From: Ktedonobacter racemifer DSM 44963
Lineage (GTDB): Bacteria > Chloroflexota > Ktedonobacteria > Ktedonobacterales > Ktedonobacteraceae
NCBI RefSeq assembly: GCF_000178855.1
Contig: NZ_ADVG01000002.1
Location: 1,302,001-1,366,000, forward strand
DNA length: 64,000 nucleotides
Reading direction: 5' to 3'
Within the stretch, counting starts at the first letter, position 1, and each line of letters starts with the position of its first letter. The notes under the pieces are model-generated. The model saw only the letters and a list, made by a program, of their open reading frames with translations. It was not told the origin of the DNA and made no database searches. The position numbers were made by a program, and so were the translations under genes. Below, piece by piece: positions 8,439 through 17,491 of this stretch.

Positions 8439-10271
8439 CTATTTCTCGGGCAGAGAGAGGCCACTAATTAGCTTCTGATACACCTGCTCGGATGTATAGG
8501 GGTATGGCTGCTGACGCACAAAGATACGCACCATAGGATGATCAAAGACCGAATAGCTCTCATCTGCCATGCTATCGTCAAGGGTAATGCCTAACAGGTG
8601 TGGACGCACCTCAAACTGCGCCGTCAGCCGAAAGCCAAGCTGTCCCTGGAACAAGAGCTGGTAGTAGCGGATGGTTAAGGGATAGCGCTCAGGCATCCGA
8701 GGAATCGATTTATCCAGGCGATCAGAGGCCATAGTAATCGCATCGAGGGTAGGCAAGAGCCGGGCCAGGACCCGCGCCTTTGCCAGCGTGTCATCATCAT
8801 AGAGACCCAACCCCGTGGTCATATTCCCCTGCGTATCCGCGTAGCTTGCCTGGACAAAATAGGAGGGATCGTGGCCATCAATAGCCACAGGCAAGGCATC
8901 ATCCCATTGCTCGTATGTCAGGACACTTCCACGCGCCAGATGCGCGTACAGCCAGCGCGAAGCCTGGATACGCGTATTGGGCTGGCTATAGACCTGCAAG
9001 AGCGCCAGGCCCTGAAAGAGCGTTCCTCCCACTACCAGCACCAGTAGGGCTCCTGTCACCAAACGAGGGCCATAGCCACCTCGTAGGCGTCTCCAGAAGC
9101 CAGCAGGAGCCTCAACAGGTGGCGCGGACCAGCCCGCTGTCACCAGCGCGACCAGGACCGTCGCAGCCAGGAGTGCACATAGGGGATAGATAGGCAAGAG
9201 ATAGCGCATAAACTTGACGTAGAAACTCCCAGTGATCGCGCTATATGTCACCATCCAGGCGAAAATAATCCACCAACTTGAAGCCAGGGCGCCCCGCCAG
9301 GTCGCCCAGATCCCCCAGCAGAAACCACAGATAGCAGCCAGGCCTAGCGTCAAGCCCAGGCCCCAGAAGAGTAGGTTATAGCCCTGGTAGAGATAGGGTA
9401 GCGTTCCCGCGAATTGCCGGACATAGGGGTAATCGAGGCCGCCCCGCGCCATCGTGCCCTGCTCCGTCACCTGCGCAATATAGTTATGCATATCCAGCCA
9501 GGCATATGGCTGTGTCACAAAAAAGGCCACCACCGCCAGCAAGAACGGGGACAGGAGACCAACCAGCGCCTCCGCAATATCACGCTTACGCAGGTAGCGC
9601 AACAGCACCGCAATGACTATAGGTAACCCCAGCGGAGCCGCGCTAAACTTGGTCGCCAGGGCCAGGCCAAAGCTGATACCAGTCCAGCTAAGCCAGAAGA
9701 GGTCATGGCGCGTCAAGACGTATTTGACACATCCCACAAGCGTCAAGAGCACAAAAAAGAGCAGGAGTGTATCTACCGTATAGAAATGCGAGAGCTGCAA
9801 CTGTAGGGGCGTGAACGCGACCAGGCCCGCCGCCAGCAGAGCCACACTCCAGCTTGCGCGATAGCTAAAGCCACGCTCCCCCGTCAAGAGGCGCGCCAGC
9901 CAGGCTGTTAACAGAAGCGAGCCTGTGTCAAAGAGTGCCGAGACCGCTCTTCCCACCAGGGAGAGGGCGGCATAAGACAGGGGCCAGGCAAAGAGGCGCG
10001 AAAGCAGGGACCAGGTACCGGCCAGTAGGTAGAGGGGCAGCGAACCATAGGCAAAAAAATGTGGATTAAGAGGCGAGTGGTCTGGATCTAGGAATTGGGC
10101 CAGGCTGACCGGCCAACCCAAAGCGGCCACGCGAAATAAGATTTGCCGCTCATCTGGATGAAAATTCTCTCCCATGTCCCAGTTGAGGCCATACAGGCGC
10201 GCCCCTAGACCTAGAAGAGCAATAACCAGGAGCAGTGAGAGCTGCCAGTGCCATACAAACTTTCGTCGCAT
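8439..10271 (-). CDS. glycosyltransferase family 39 (PMT/ArnT-like) membrane protein
   Basis: 610 residues. An N-terminal signal-anchor (residues 8-28) is followed by a first extracytoplasmic loop with NWDMGENFHPDER, the acidic catalytic-site pattern of GT-C enzymes, then about 11 further hydrophobic spans. A C-terminal soluble part begins near residue 440. Known relatives transfer a sugar from a polyprenyl-phosphate carrier to lipid or protein on the outer face of the membrane. It is first in the minus-strand order of three such proteins, which suggests a shared cell-envelope glycan or protein-glycosylation pathway. The substrate is unknown. Confidence 0.85.
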   Translation of the reverse strand: MRRKFVWHWQLSLLLVIALLGLGARLYGLNWDMGENFHPDERQILFRVAALGWPVSLAQFLDPDHSPLNPHFFAYGSLPLYLLAGTWSLLSRLFAWPLSYAALSLVGRAVSALFDTGSLLLTAWLARLLTGERGFSYRASWSVALLAAGLVAFTPLQLQLSHFYTVDTLLLFFVLLTLVGCVKYVLTRHDLFWLSWTGISFGLALATKFSAAPLGLPIVIAVLLRYLRKRDIAEALVGLLSPFLLAVVAFFVTQPYAWLDMHNYIAQVTEQGTMARGGLDYPYVRQFAGTLPYLYQGYNLLFWGLGLTLGLAAICGFCWGIWATWRGALASSWWIIFAWMVTYSAITGSFYVKFMRYLLPIYPLCALLAATVLVALVTAGWSAPPVEAPAGFWRRLRGGYGPRLVTGALLVLVVGGTLFQGLALLQVYSQPNTRIQASRWLYAHLARGSVLTYEQWDDALPVAIDGHDPSYFVQASYADTQGNMTTGLGLYDDDTLAKARVLARLLPTLDAITMASDRLDKSIPRMPERYPLTIRYYQLLFQGQLGFRLTAQFEVRPHLLGITLDDSMADESYSVFDHPMVRIFVRQQPYPYTSEQVYQKLISGLSLPEK

Positions 10272-10448
10272 ATAATGCTATCCTCTGCTATACATTGGCA
10301 AGCATACTCTCATCTACCGAGCACCACGAAGCAGCTCACATAGTAAGTGAAGCGGTCGTGAAGCTACGCCACCTCTATCAATTCCTCTGCCAAAAAGGAA
10401 ACTGATTGCATTATAGGTATCAAGGAAGCCAGGGTCAAGAGAGCAGAG

Positions 10449-11432
10449 CTAGTGGGCGCCCTGCATCTGAAGTTGCAACAACTTCTGCTCGATCTGTTGC
10501 CATACCAGCCGCTCAGCCTCGTTCACGCGTAGCCGCTCACGCATCATCAGCTGTGATACCCGGCTACGAAAATGAGTGAGATAGCTTTGCTGCAAGGGAT
10601 AGGGCGGCATCTGACACAACTCTACCTGTTGTAGTGGATAATACGCACCCGGCTGAAAGGCGATATTCATCAGCTCAGTATAGGCCGCAAAAAGCTCCTG
10701 GCGTGACTCAGGAAGGAAGAATTTCGGGCGCGTACTTAAACCAAGGAGGCACCCTGCGATGGTATCGCCCAGGAGAATAGGGTAGGCCATAGCGCTTTGC
10801 TCGTGCTCTCCCCAGACAATGGGAAAAAACTGGAAGCCCTCAGAACGCTCCGTCACCACGCGCGCGCGCCCCATATTGATAACATAGCCCGCCAGGGACT
10901 CCGCACCGAGAAAGGCCGTATGATGCTCCAGCTCGCGATCCCAGGGTGGCGTACCGCGCCCAATGATTTCGCGCACACTGCGCACCTTGCCCCCCTCACC
11001 TGGTGGCATACATGTGATAACCGTCAATTCCAGGCCGACCCGGTGTGGATCGAGATGCTTGAGCGCCTGCTGTAACACCAGGTCGCAGATCGCGTTGAAG
11101 CGCAGAATAGCCGGCAGGTCACAATGGGCATTAACGATGCGCGAGTAAAAGAGCGCAGGAATCTCAAGATTCTCCGTGCTCTCCTCTAGCAAATCAGGAT
11201 CTCTAAAGGGCTTGCCCACTTCCTCAGGTAACAACTCCACAAACCTGGCACGATGTTCTGGCAAAGCCTGGAGCAACTGGCGCAAATTCTGTGTTCGAGG
11301 AGTTGATTCGCCACTGGTCCAGCGTGTAAGCGTCACGGGACTGATATTAAGTAGACTAGCGATGCGCTGCTTCTCTTGAGGATCATGAATAATCCTACCG
11401 AGAAACTCACGCCAGGTTTGTACCTCGCTCAA
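10449..11432 (-). CDS. HTH-GAF transcriptional regulator (Ktedonobacteria type)
   Basis: The N-terminal 70 residues hold a Cro/XRE-like helix-turn-helix (RIASLLNISPVTLTRWTSG). The region from about 100 to 260 looks like a GAF sensory domain, and a basic/glutamine-rich tail ends the protein. The start is uncertain. A consensus promoter predicts transcription from about 11470, giving a 38-nt leader with GGGGGGA 6 nt before TTG 11432, so that start is preferred. ATG 11447 and TTG 11459 are in frame but have no ribosome site. The ligand and targets are unknown. It sits downstream of the clpC-like gene on the same strand but has its own promoter. Confidence 0.78.
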   Translation of the reverse strand: MSEVQTWREFLGRIIHDPQEKQRIASLLNISPVTLTRWTSGESTPRTQNLRQLLQALPEHRARFVELLPEEVGKPFRDPDLLEESTENLEIPALFYSRIVNAHCDLPAILRFNAICDLVLQQALKHLDPHRVGLELTVITCMPPGEGGKVRSVREIIGRGTPPWDRELEHHTAFLGAESLAGYVINMGRARVVTERSEGFQFFPIVWGEHEQSAMAYPILLGDTIAGCLLGLSTRPKFFLPESRQELFAAYTELMNIAFQPGAYYPLQQVELCQMPPYPLQQSYLTHFRSRVSQLMMRERLRVNEAERLVWQQIEQKLLQLQMQGAH

Positions 11433-11476
11433 CGTATATCCCCCCATATCGCGGCTCAATGTTGAAATATGGTAGT

Positions 11477-11505
11477 ATCATAACAGCAAAATATCCATAA
11501 GTCAA
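11477..11505 (-). promoter_or_regulatory. consensus promoter TTGACT-N17-TATGAT
   Basis: On the minus strand the -35 is at 11505-11500 and the -10 at 11482-11477, with exact 17-bp spacing. The predicted start of transcription is near 11470, just upstream of the HTH-GAF gene. Confidence 0.75.
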
Positions 11506-11594
11506 ACTTAATGCATATGTCATATATAGTTAATTTAATGCATGTATACGCGCAATTCCTCTTCTTAGTTACATAAAAGGTTAAACAAAAGAAA

Positions 11595-11623
11595 GGGAGC
11601 AGCCAACACTGGCTTGCTCCCGG
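11595..11623 (-). terminator. intrinsic terminator of the clpC-like gene
   Basis: Read on the minus strand, GGGAGCAAGCC pairs with GGC-TGCTCCC around a 6-nt loop and is followed by TTTCTTTTG. It lies about 20 bp after the stop codon. Confidence 0.75.
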
Positions 11624-11641
11624 TAGAGATGTACGCGCTTC

Positions 11642-14176
11642 TTATGCGGCGTGTATTTTGGCCACGATGGAACTTGCCTCGATCGTAGCGAGGGCCGCTA
11701 CGGCTGACTCTTGCTCGATTACCAGTGTGCCGTTCTCACTATCACTATCCACGGTCACCTGGTCGCCCTCCTCTATTGCGCCACGCAGAATGGCCTCAGC
11801 GAGCAAATCATTCAGCAAAGATTGGATCGTGCGACGCAACTGGCGCGCACCATAGGACGCGTCATAGCCATGCTGCACCAGGAAATGACGTGCCTGAGGA
11901 GTTACCGTCAAGGTCACTGGCAGGGCGGTGAAGCGCTCATTGAGGCGGCTCTGGGTCTGCTGTATCATCATATCTACGATCTGGTTCAGGTGCTCACGCG
12001 TCAACGAATGGAAGACGATGATGTCATCAAAGCGATTGAGCAGTTCAGGACGGAACATCCCCTTCAAGGCCGGCAAGACGCGCTGGCGAATACGCTCCGT
12101 ATCCTCCTGCTGCCGTACCTGGGCATTCTTCTGCCGTGGAGTAAAGGCCATCGAACCGGTCGAGAGCTGCTCAACTCCTGCGTTCGAGGTCAGAATAATA
12201 ATCGTATCTCTGAAGGAGACGCTCTGTCCATGCGCATCCGTCAACACGCCATCATCCAGAATCTGCAAGAGCAGATCAAATACCTTGGGGTGCGCCTTCT
12301 CGATCTCGTCGAAGAGTACCACGCTATACGGCTGGCGACGCACGGCCTCCACAAGCTGTCCAGGCTGGTCAGAGCCAGCATAGCCGACAGGGGTACCAAT
12401 CAAGCGCGAGGCGTGGTGGCTCTCCATAAATTCGGACATATCGAAACGTATGAGCGCCTTGTTATCCGTGAAAATGGTCTCCGCTAGGGCACGTGCCAGC
12501 TCTGTCTTCCCTACTCCGGTTGGTCCCACAAACAGGAAGGAACCAATTGGGCGCCGTCCGTCATGCATCGAGGAGCGGGCGCGGCGTACGGCACGCGCCA
12601 CGGCCTGTACAGCTTCGTGCTGCCCTACTACACGCTTATGCAATTCATTCTCCAGCGAGAGCAGCATGCGGCGTTCAGAGGTCGTCAGGCGTGTGACAGG
12701 AATGCCCGTCCAACTGGACACGATATGTGCAATCGCCTCTTCGTCAATAGTAGGGTAGGCCTCGCCATCAGCCATCCAGCTCTGCTCAGCTAGCCAGAGC
12801 TCACCCCGCAACTCCTGTTCCCGCTTGAGCAAGACCAGCCCCTTGTGAAAGTCCTGCTGCGAGATGACATAATTTTTCTCACGTGTTGTGATTGCCAGCT
12901 GGTCGCGCAGATGCTGGATCCCCTGGGGGGGCAGCGAACGCTTCACACGCGCACGCGCGCAGGCCTCGTCGACCAGGTCAATGGCCTTATCGGGCAAGAA
13001 GCGTCCCTGAATATAGCGCTTCGACAGTTGCGCGGCACTCTCGATGGCGGCGTCGGTGATATTCACCTCGTGGAATGTTTCGTAGCGCGGACGCAGCGTG
13101 CGCAGACAGGCGATGGTCTCATCAATAGTCGCCTCGGGCACTATCACGGGCTGGAAGCGGCGCTCCAGGGCGGGATCAGCCTCGATATGGCGGCGGTATT
13201 CCTCCATTGTCGTCGCACCAATACAGCGGAACTCACCGCGAGCCAGCAACGGCTTGAAGAGATTGGCAGCATCAAGCGACCCCTCCCCACCCGCACTCTG
13301 CACCAGGGTATGCACCTCATCGATAAAGAGAATCAGGTTCTTTGCCGCCGCGACCTCGCGCATAACCCCGCGCAGGCGATGCTCAAAATCGCCGCGCAGT
13401 TTGGTGCCCGCAACCAGGGACGCCACATCTAACCCGACCACGCGACACTGGCGAAACTCGTCAGGTACCTGCCCCTCGATAATCCGCGTCGCCAAGGCCT
13501 CGGCCAGGGCGGTCTTACCAACACCCGGTTGTCCGATGAGGATAGGATTATTCTTCGAGCGGCGTGCCAGGATCTGGAGCATACGCTCAATCTGTACCTC
13601 GCGCCCCACTACCGGCTCCAACTCCTCCATCAAGGCATCCATGGTCAGGTCATGACTATACTCATTCAGGAGAGGGGTCTCATCATAGAAAGCCTGGAAA
13701 CGCACCGCGAACTGGAGATTATCATAGCCTTTATTCGTCAGTTGTTTGAGTTGTTTCTGTGCAGCGTCCGCCGAAATATCCATAGTATTCAACACCCCCA
13801 TTGTCGTGCTGTCCTGGTCTACAAAAATAGCGCGCAGCAGATGCTCTAGCGAAACAAGTTCTTCATTCTCCAATAGGGCCTCCTCTTCAGCTCTTTTGAG
13901 CGTTGCACGGGCGGATGGGTTGAGCGCAGGCGTGCTGATCAACGCTTTATGACCAAATCCAAGCACAAACTCCAGGGTCTGGGCGACCCGGTACGGGCTG
14001 GTATGCATTGACGCAAAGAGGGCTTCTATCAGAGGATTATTTAGCTTGAGCAACCCCAGGAACAGATGAGCGCTACCCACCGAACGATGGCAGAGGCGAA
14101 TTGCCTCTTCGCGCGCCAGGGCAAGTACCTGGCGAAGTTCGGGGGTATAATTACTGTATTTTTTGGGCTGCTTCAT
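11642..14176 (-). CDS. clpC: ClpC-type AAA+ chaperone/protease ATPase
   Basis: 844 residues. A Clp N-domain (two repeats, about 1-145) is followed by AAA+ domain 1 with Walker A GQPGVGKTALAEAL, a short middle domain, and AAA+ domain 2 with Walker A GPTGVGKTELARAL and sensor region ELLNRFDDIIVFH. The short middle domain fits ClpC rather than ClpB. At the loop that binds ClpP, where Bacillus ClpC has VGF, I read MAF, so ClpP docking may be altered (inference). It unfolds proteins for degradation or remodelling in the cytoplasm. ATG 14176 has AAAGGAG upstream. No CIRCE-type heat-shock operator is visible in 14177-14507. Confidence 0.9.
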   Translation of the reverse strand: MKQPKKYSNYTPELRQVLALAREEAIRLCHRSVGSAHLFLGLLKLNNPLIEALFASMHTSPYRVAQTLEFVLGFGHKALISTPALNPSARATLKRAEEEALLENEELVSLEHLLRAIFVDQDSTTMGVLNTMDISADAAQKQLKQLTNKGYDNLQFAVRFQAFYDETPLLNEYSHDLTMDALMEELEPVVGREVQIERMLQILARRSKNNPILIGQPGVGKTALAEALATRIIEGQVPDEFRQCRVVGLDVASLVAGTKLRGDFEHRLRGVMREVAAAKNLILFIDEVHTLVQSAGGEGSLDAANLFKPLLARGEFRCIGATTMEEYRRHIEADPALERRFQPVIVPEATIDETIACLRTLRPRYETFHEVNITDAAIESAAQLSKRYIQGRFLPDKAIDLVDEACARARVKRSLPPQGIQHLRDQLAITTREKNYVISQQDFHKGLVLLKREQELRGELWLAEQSWMADGEAYPTIDEEAIAHIVSSWTGIPVTRLTTSERRMLLSLENELHKRVVGQHEAVQAVARAVRRARSSMHDGRRPIGSFLFVGPTGVGKTELARALAETIFTDNKALIRFDMSEFMESHHASRLIGTPVGYAGSDQPGQLVEAVRRQPYSVVLFDEIEKAHPKVFDLLLQILDDGVLTDAHGQSVSFRDTIIILTSNAGVEQLSTGSMAFTPRQKNAQVRQQEDTERIRQRVLPALKGMFRPELLNRFDDIIVFHSLTREHLNQIVDMMIQQTQSRLNERFTALPVTLTVTPQARHFLVQHGYDASYGARQLRRTIQSLLNDLLAEAILRGAIEEGDQVTVDSDSENGTLVIEQESAVAALATIEASSIVAKIHAA

Positions 14177-14507
14177 CCTTAGCTCCTTTTTGAGATAACC
14201 ACGTCAAGATAATGAGAATAGAGCGAGACTGTAAACACACATCTCTCATGTCACGAAAGCCACGTTAAGAGAGGCAGGCTATCGACCAGTAAGTGTTTAG
14301 CATGGCTGTGTTGCAATTGTACTCTAAAAGGTTTCCCAGGCTCTATCCCGAAAAAGTTTTTTTGCCTTGTACCAGGCCCATAACTACCAGTCGGCAAGGC
14401 CCAACCTCCATTGAAAATATGTAGGACCACACCCCCCAATAGTACCAACCAGGCGCTCTCTAGCAGGGAATTTGTGGTCCAACGCAAGTGATACAGCAGG
14501 CGGAGCC
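14177..14507. other. 331-bp gene-free stretch
   Basis: This lies between the ROK kinase end and the clpC start, both minus strand. I see no convincing gene, CIRCE element or strong terminator. A poor TTTACA-N18-TATCTT promoter for clpC is possible near 14190-14220 but weak. Confidence 0.4.
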
Positions 14508-15419
14508 TCAATGCAAGATCGATTCCTCGGGTGTAGCAAGCAGGAGTGCGGCCCCAACCAGAGGTGCATCCTCCTTAAGGCGAGCAGGGATCAATACCAG
14601 GCGTGTCCAGTTTAAGCGGGCGTCTATCTTCCGCTGCAAGAGGGGGAGGAGAAAAGGGTTATGCAAGGCAATCGCGCCACTCACGGCGATAACCTCAACC
14701 TTAGTGAGCTGGGCCAGGTTCACCAGGCCCAGAGCCAGCTTGTCACTGAAGGTCTCCCAGAACGCCGAGTCCTGTACCTGCTCGATGGGGCGTCCATAGC
14801 GTTGTTCAAGCTGTCTGCCGCCAGTAAAAGGCTCCAGGCATCCGACCTGTCCACAGAGACAGCGCAACTCATTTCCATCCAGCAACTGATGCCCAATCTC
14901 AATGGAGACCGTCACCCCCACGCCCGCCTTCTCAAGGTGTATGGCGGCCCCTGTACCTGTGGAGAGCGTTACATAGGCACAGCGCTCGCTCGGCGTCAGC
15001 ACACCAAAACGCTTCTCGCCCAGCAGCCCACAGACGGGATCATGTGCCAGGCGAGCTGGGCAACCCAGGCCCGCCTCCAGATCGGCGGCCAGGGGCTGCT
15101 GAACATAGTCCAGCAAGTTGGGGGCAATCGTGACCATCCGGCCATCCAATGCGAGCCGCCCACCAATCGAGACCCCTATTCCAGCAAGCGCATTCAGTAA
15201 GCCATGTTCGCGCAGGGTCACACATATCTGCTCCACCTGCCGTGCATACTCTTGCGGCGTCGGAAAACGCGCCAGCAGGGTAAACGTGGGAGCATCAAGC
15301 GAGGCAAAAAGGCCAATACGTGTGTTGGTTCCTCCAATATCCACACCAACAAAAGGGAGCATCGCTGGAGTAGATGAAGGGTGTGCCGCGTGTGCTAAGG
15401 CATCTGACTGAGTTGGCAT
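14508..15419 (-). CDS. ROK-family sugar kinase (glucokinase-like)
   Basis: 303 residues. The N-terminal phosphate loop is VDIGGTNTRIG (about residues 27-37). An ROK signature lies around EIGHQLL, and the zinc motif is LRCLCGQVGCLEPF, with the conserved His and three Cys typical of bacterial ROK kinases. These phosphorylate glucose, N-acetylglucosamine or related hexoses with ATP. There is no N-terminal HTH, so it is an enzyme and not an ROK repressor. ATG 15419 has AGGA upstream; a second ATG at 15362 would remove a low-complexity 19-residue leader. The sugar specificity cannot be read. Confidence 0.9.
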   Translation of the reverse strand: MPTQSDALAHAAHPSSTPAMLPFVGVDIGGTNTRIGLFASLDAPTFTLLARFPTPQEYARQVEQICVTLREHGLLNALAGIGVSIGGRLALDGRMVTIAPNLLDYVQQPLAADLEAGLGCPARLAHDPVCGLLGEKRFGVLTPSERCAYVTLSTGTGAAIHLEKAGVGVTVSIEIGHQLLDGNELRCLCGQVGCLEPFTGGRQLEQRYGRPIEQVQDSAFWETFSDKLALGLVNLAQLTKVEVIAVSGAIALHNPFLLPLLQRKIDARLNWTRLVLIPARLKEDAPLVGAALLLATPEESILH

Positions 15420-15875
15420 GGCAAGACATCCTATCTCTTTGTAGCTGACCCAACTATTTTCCCACTCTCATGGGAAGGGAAAGCTCCCTTTCCGTGTTTG
15501 TAACTGAGAGAGGGCTATAAAATATATTTTAAGTCAACTTTATGTGATTAGCTAGAGCAACTTGTATGGCTAACTCATGGCTATTTGAGCGGGTGTGAGT
15601 TTTACAAATTTGGGTAGGTTTTCATGGGTTAAAAGAGTACTATAAAAGGCAAAATATGTGTTTCTTGTTCCTTTTACTGCTGTTTTAGAGGGTCTGATGG
15701 TTCTGGTGGGTATACAAGATATAAATCGCACCAATTGGTCTAGACTATATTGCAAGGTTAAATTTCATTTTATTGTGGATAGCATTTTGAAACTTTTTGT
15801 GCTAAAGTCAATCTAGACCAAATAGTTATCACTTGGTAGTCTAATCTAGTATTAAAGGGAGCGGTGGGCTATATC
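15420..15875. other. A+T-rich junction into the acquired element
   Basis: Base composition changes here from C-rich coding DNA to A+T/G+T-rich DNA. It holds an imperfect hairpin near 15465-15495 (GGGAAGGGAAAGC... with CCCTTTCC) and the GntR operators listed separately. No gene is supported. It is a plausible left boundary of the acquired segment, but I cannot find an attachment-site duplication. Confidence 0.45.
15735..15850. promoter_or_regulatory. operator cluster for the adjacent GntR regulator (TCTAGAC sites)
   Basis: TTGGTCTAGACTAT at about 15735, AATCTAGACCAAATAG at about 15810 and a degenerate TAGTCTAATCTAG near 15836-15848 lie just upstream of the GntR gene. The same palindrome occurs twice downstream (16681, 16741), so the regulator probably controls itself and the next operon. 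Confidence 0.7.
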
Positions 15876-16616
15876 ATGCCAGATATGAAAGTGGACCATA
15901 TCGTTGATGTTTTTAAACAGCGAATTGAAGGCGGTATGTATGGGACTGCTGGGCGTTTGCCATCTCTGACAATGCTCGCTCAGGAGTTCGATACTACTCG
16001 TGAGACAATGAATAAAGTTGTCCAGTTGCTACAGTCTGAGGGCCTTGTTGTCTCAAAAGGCCGTGCTGGTGTTTTTGTAAGTAAGCCTCGTGCTCGTGTG
16101 CCTGGTATCACTGCACGCTTTGACCTGTTTTTGAAGGAACAGGGATTGACGCCTGTAGAGGTGAATATAGATCCTCCAGCGTTAGTCTCTGCTCCTGCCG
16201 ATGTTGCCAAGGTCTTTAATATTCCAGTAGGTGACAAGGTAGTAAAACGTGTGCGTTTGCGGGGAACAAAAGACGAGCCTTATCGAGTTGCGGAAAACTT
16301 TTATCCTGTTTCTTTAGCTGGTGGCCCTGTTTTTCAGAGGATGCAGAGTGATGTTGCTACTGATGTTCTGCTGGAAATCAAAAATCAGCATGGCCTGGCG
16401 GTGGAATTTGTCCATGAGGATGTGATTGCTCGTCTTCCGTCAATGCGCGAGCAAGAGCTGCTAAAGATCAATCGTAGTTCTCCTGTCTTGGAAGTCCATC
16501 GGAAGAACTATGCAGAAGATCGTGAAACTGTGGTTATGTTCAATCGGATCATATTCGTCGCCAAGTTTTTTCTACTATCCTATGAGTATCAGACTGGACT
16601 GTGGGCTACGGAGTAG
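15876..16616 (+). CDS. GntR-family transcriptional regulator, HutC/UTRA subfamily
   Basis: About 246 residues. The N-terminal winged helix (about 8-72) has the GntR pattern GRLPSLTMLAQEFDTTRETMNKVVQLLQ, with the recognition helix inside. The C-terminal UTRA ligand domain (about 90-240) includes RVRLRG and the late FNRIIF strand. In mobile elements of actinomycetes, related GntR proteins (KorSA/TraR type) repress transfer or replication functions; that role is an inference here. ATG 15876 is preferred to GTG 15864 because AAGGGAG sits almost on top of the GTG. TCTAGAC palindromes flank the gene on both sides, and a strong terminator follows. Confidence 0.85.
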   Translation: MPDMKVDHIVDVFKQRIEGGMYGTAGRLPSLTMLAQEFDTTRETMNKVVQLLQSEGLVVSKGRAGVFVSKPRARVPGITARFDLFLKEQGLTPVEVNIDPPALVSAPADVAKVFNIPVGDKVVKRVRLRGTKDEPYRVAENFYPVSLAGGPVFQRMQSDVATDVLLEIKNQHGLAVEFVHEDVIARLPSMREQELLKINRSSPVLEVHRKNYAEDRETVVMFNRIIFVAKFFLLSYEYQTGLWATE

Positions 16617-16643
16617 TTGTTCATAAGCGTTTTGTAGCGTTGT

Positions 16644-16670
16644 GAGGCTAGTTCTTAGCCTCTTTTTTTT
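16644..16670 (+). terminator. intrinsic terminator after GntR gene
   Basis: GAGGCTA-GTTCT-TAGCCTC is followed by eight T residues, about 28 bp after the stop codon. This is a textbook rho-independent signal. Confidence 0.92.
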
Positions 16671-16680
16671 GCGATTTTTT

Positions 16681-16763
16681 CAGTCTAGACTAAATAGCCT
16701 TGACAAAACAAGATTTGGCATGTTATTATTTTCTTACGTTGAGTCTAGACTAATTGACCTAGA
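16681..16763 (+). promoter_or_regulatory. promoter bracketed by two GntR operators
   Basis: AGTCTAGACTAAATAG at 16682 and AGTCTAGACTAATTG at 16742 flank TTGACA (16700-16705), N18, TATTAT (16724-16729). A half-site CCTAGAC follows at about 16757. This is the likely repressed promoter of the plus-strand gene train that starts at 17274. Confidence 0.72.
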
Positions 16764-17273
16764 CAAAGAGTAGACCTTGCAAACTGAATACCCTACAAAC
16801 GCGCCTGTCTGAGTAGCTTAGTTATCGTGGTGGTGTCGGCTGGATGGAGTTAGATGATGTGGGTGTGCCTGGCCGGGGCTGCGCGATAGATATGAGATGG
16901 CTATAGATGAAGGGAGGGCGTAGGGGCCTGGGATCGGTGAAGAGCTTCTTTTAGGATGTGTCTTCTGATGAGAAGCTGCTAACGCTCTGCCAGGAACCTT
17001 TATTTTGAGTGTAGATCGCTGGGGTGGTTGGGAGCGTGATTTGAGGGTGTGGTCGTGGTTGGTGTGGTCTGCGGTCTGCATGGTGGGATAGTGGAAGTGG
17101 GCGTTTAAACGTGGGGTTTGTGTGGTGGTCGGTGTGTGGCTGTGGTGGAAGGGGCTAGTAAAAGCAAGTGGCGAGGGTGGTGCTGGTGGTCTTGGGTGGA
17201 TACGTGGCGAGGGTCTAGGTTCTCTTCTTGGATGTGTGGTTGTTTTGTTGAGGTCTTGAGGAGGGATTCTTGG
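16764..17273. other. G+T-rich leader of the acquired operon, no supported gene
   Basis: About 500 bp is strongly skewed to G and T on the plus strand, with runs of GTGTGG/GGTGG type. A His/Pro-rich minus-strand frame here is a composition artefact. It contains one GTTTAAAC-centred site (17103). No ribosome site with a supported gene is seen before 17258. Confidence 0.5.
17091..17122. promoter_or_regulatory. GTTTAAAC-centred site, copy 1
   Basis: The palindrome GTTTAAAC is at 17103-17110, preceded by GGAAGTGGGC and followed by GTGGGGTTTGTG. It shares flanking bases with copies at 17923, 19311 and 22292, all in gaps of the acquired element. Confidence 0.65.
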
Positions 17274-17480
17274 ATGTGGCTGCATACAGTGTATGTGTGG
17301 ATCGCCGTTGAGTCGGGTGAGGCAGATGTGGTGGAACAGGTGCGAGCCTGGAACCATCAAGAGGCGATGTGGAAGGTGATGCGGCGGTATGGCCTGACCT
17401 TTGCGCATACGGCGTGGGTGGTGCCTGCTAATGACAGAAAGCCTGATGGGATGTATGCCGGGGTGCGTTACTGCTTCTAG
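17274..17480 (+). CDS. small unknown protein of the acquired element
   Basis: 68 residues from ATG 17274, with AGGAGG at 17259-17264. Begins MWLHTVYVWIAVESGEADVV and ends GMYAGVRYCF. There is no membrane span or recognised motif. The frame is open further upstream, but that part is the G+T-rich leader and has no ribosome site. It is first in a closely packed plus-strand train. No function can be assigned. Confidence 0.65.
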   Translation: MWLHTVYVWIAVESGEADVVEQVRAWNHQEAMWKVMRRYGLTFAHTAWVVPANDRKPDGMYAGVRYCF

Positions 17481-17491
17481 GGGAGGTGCTG

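Noticed and set aside
14177..14260. CIRCE or HrcA heat-shock operator for clpC
   Set aside because: No TTAGCACTC-N9-GAGTGCTAA-like dyad is present.
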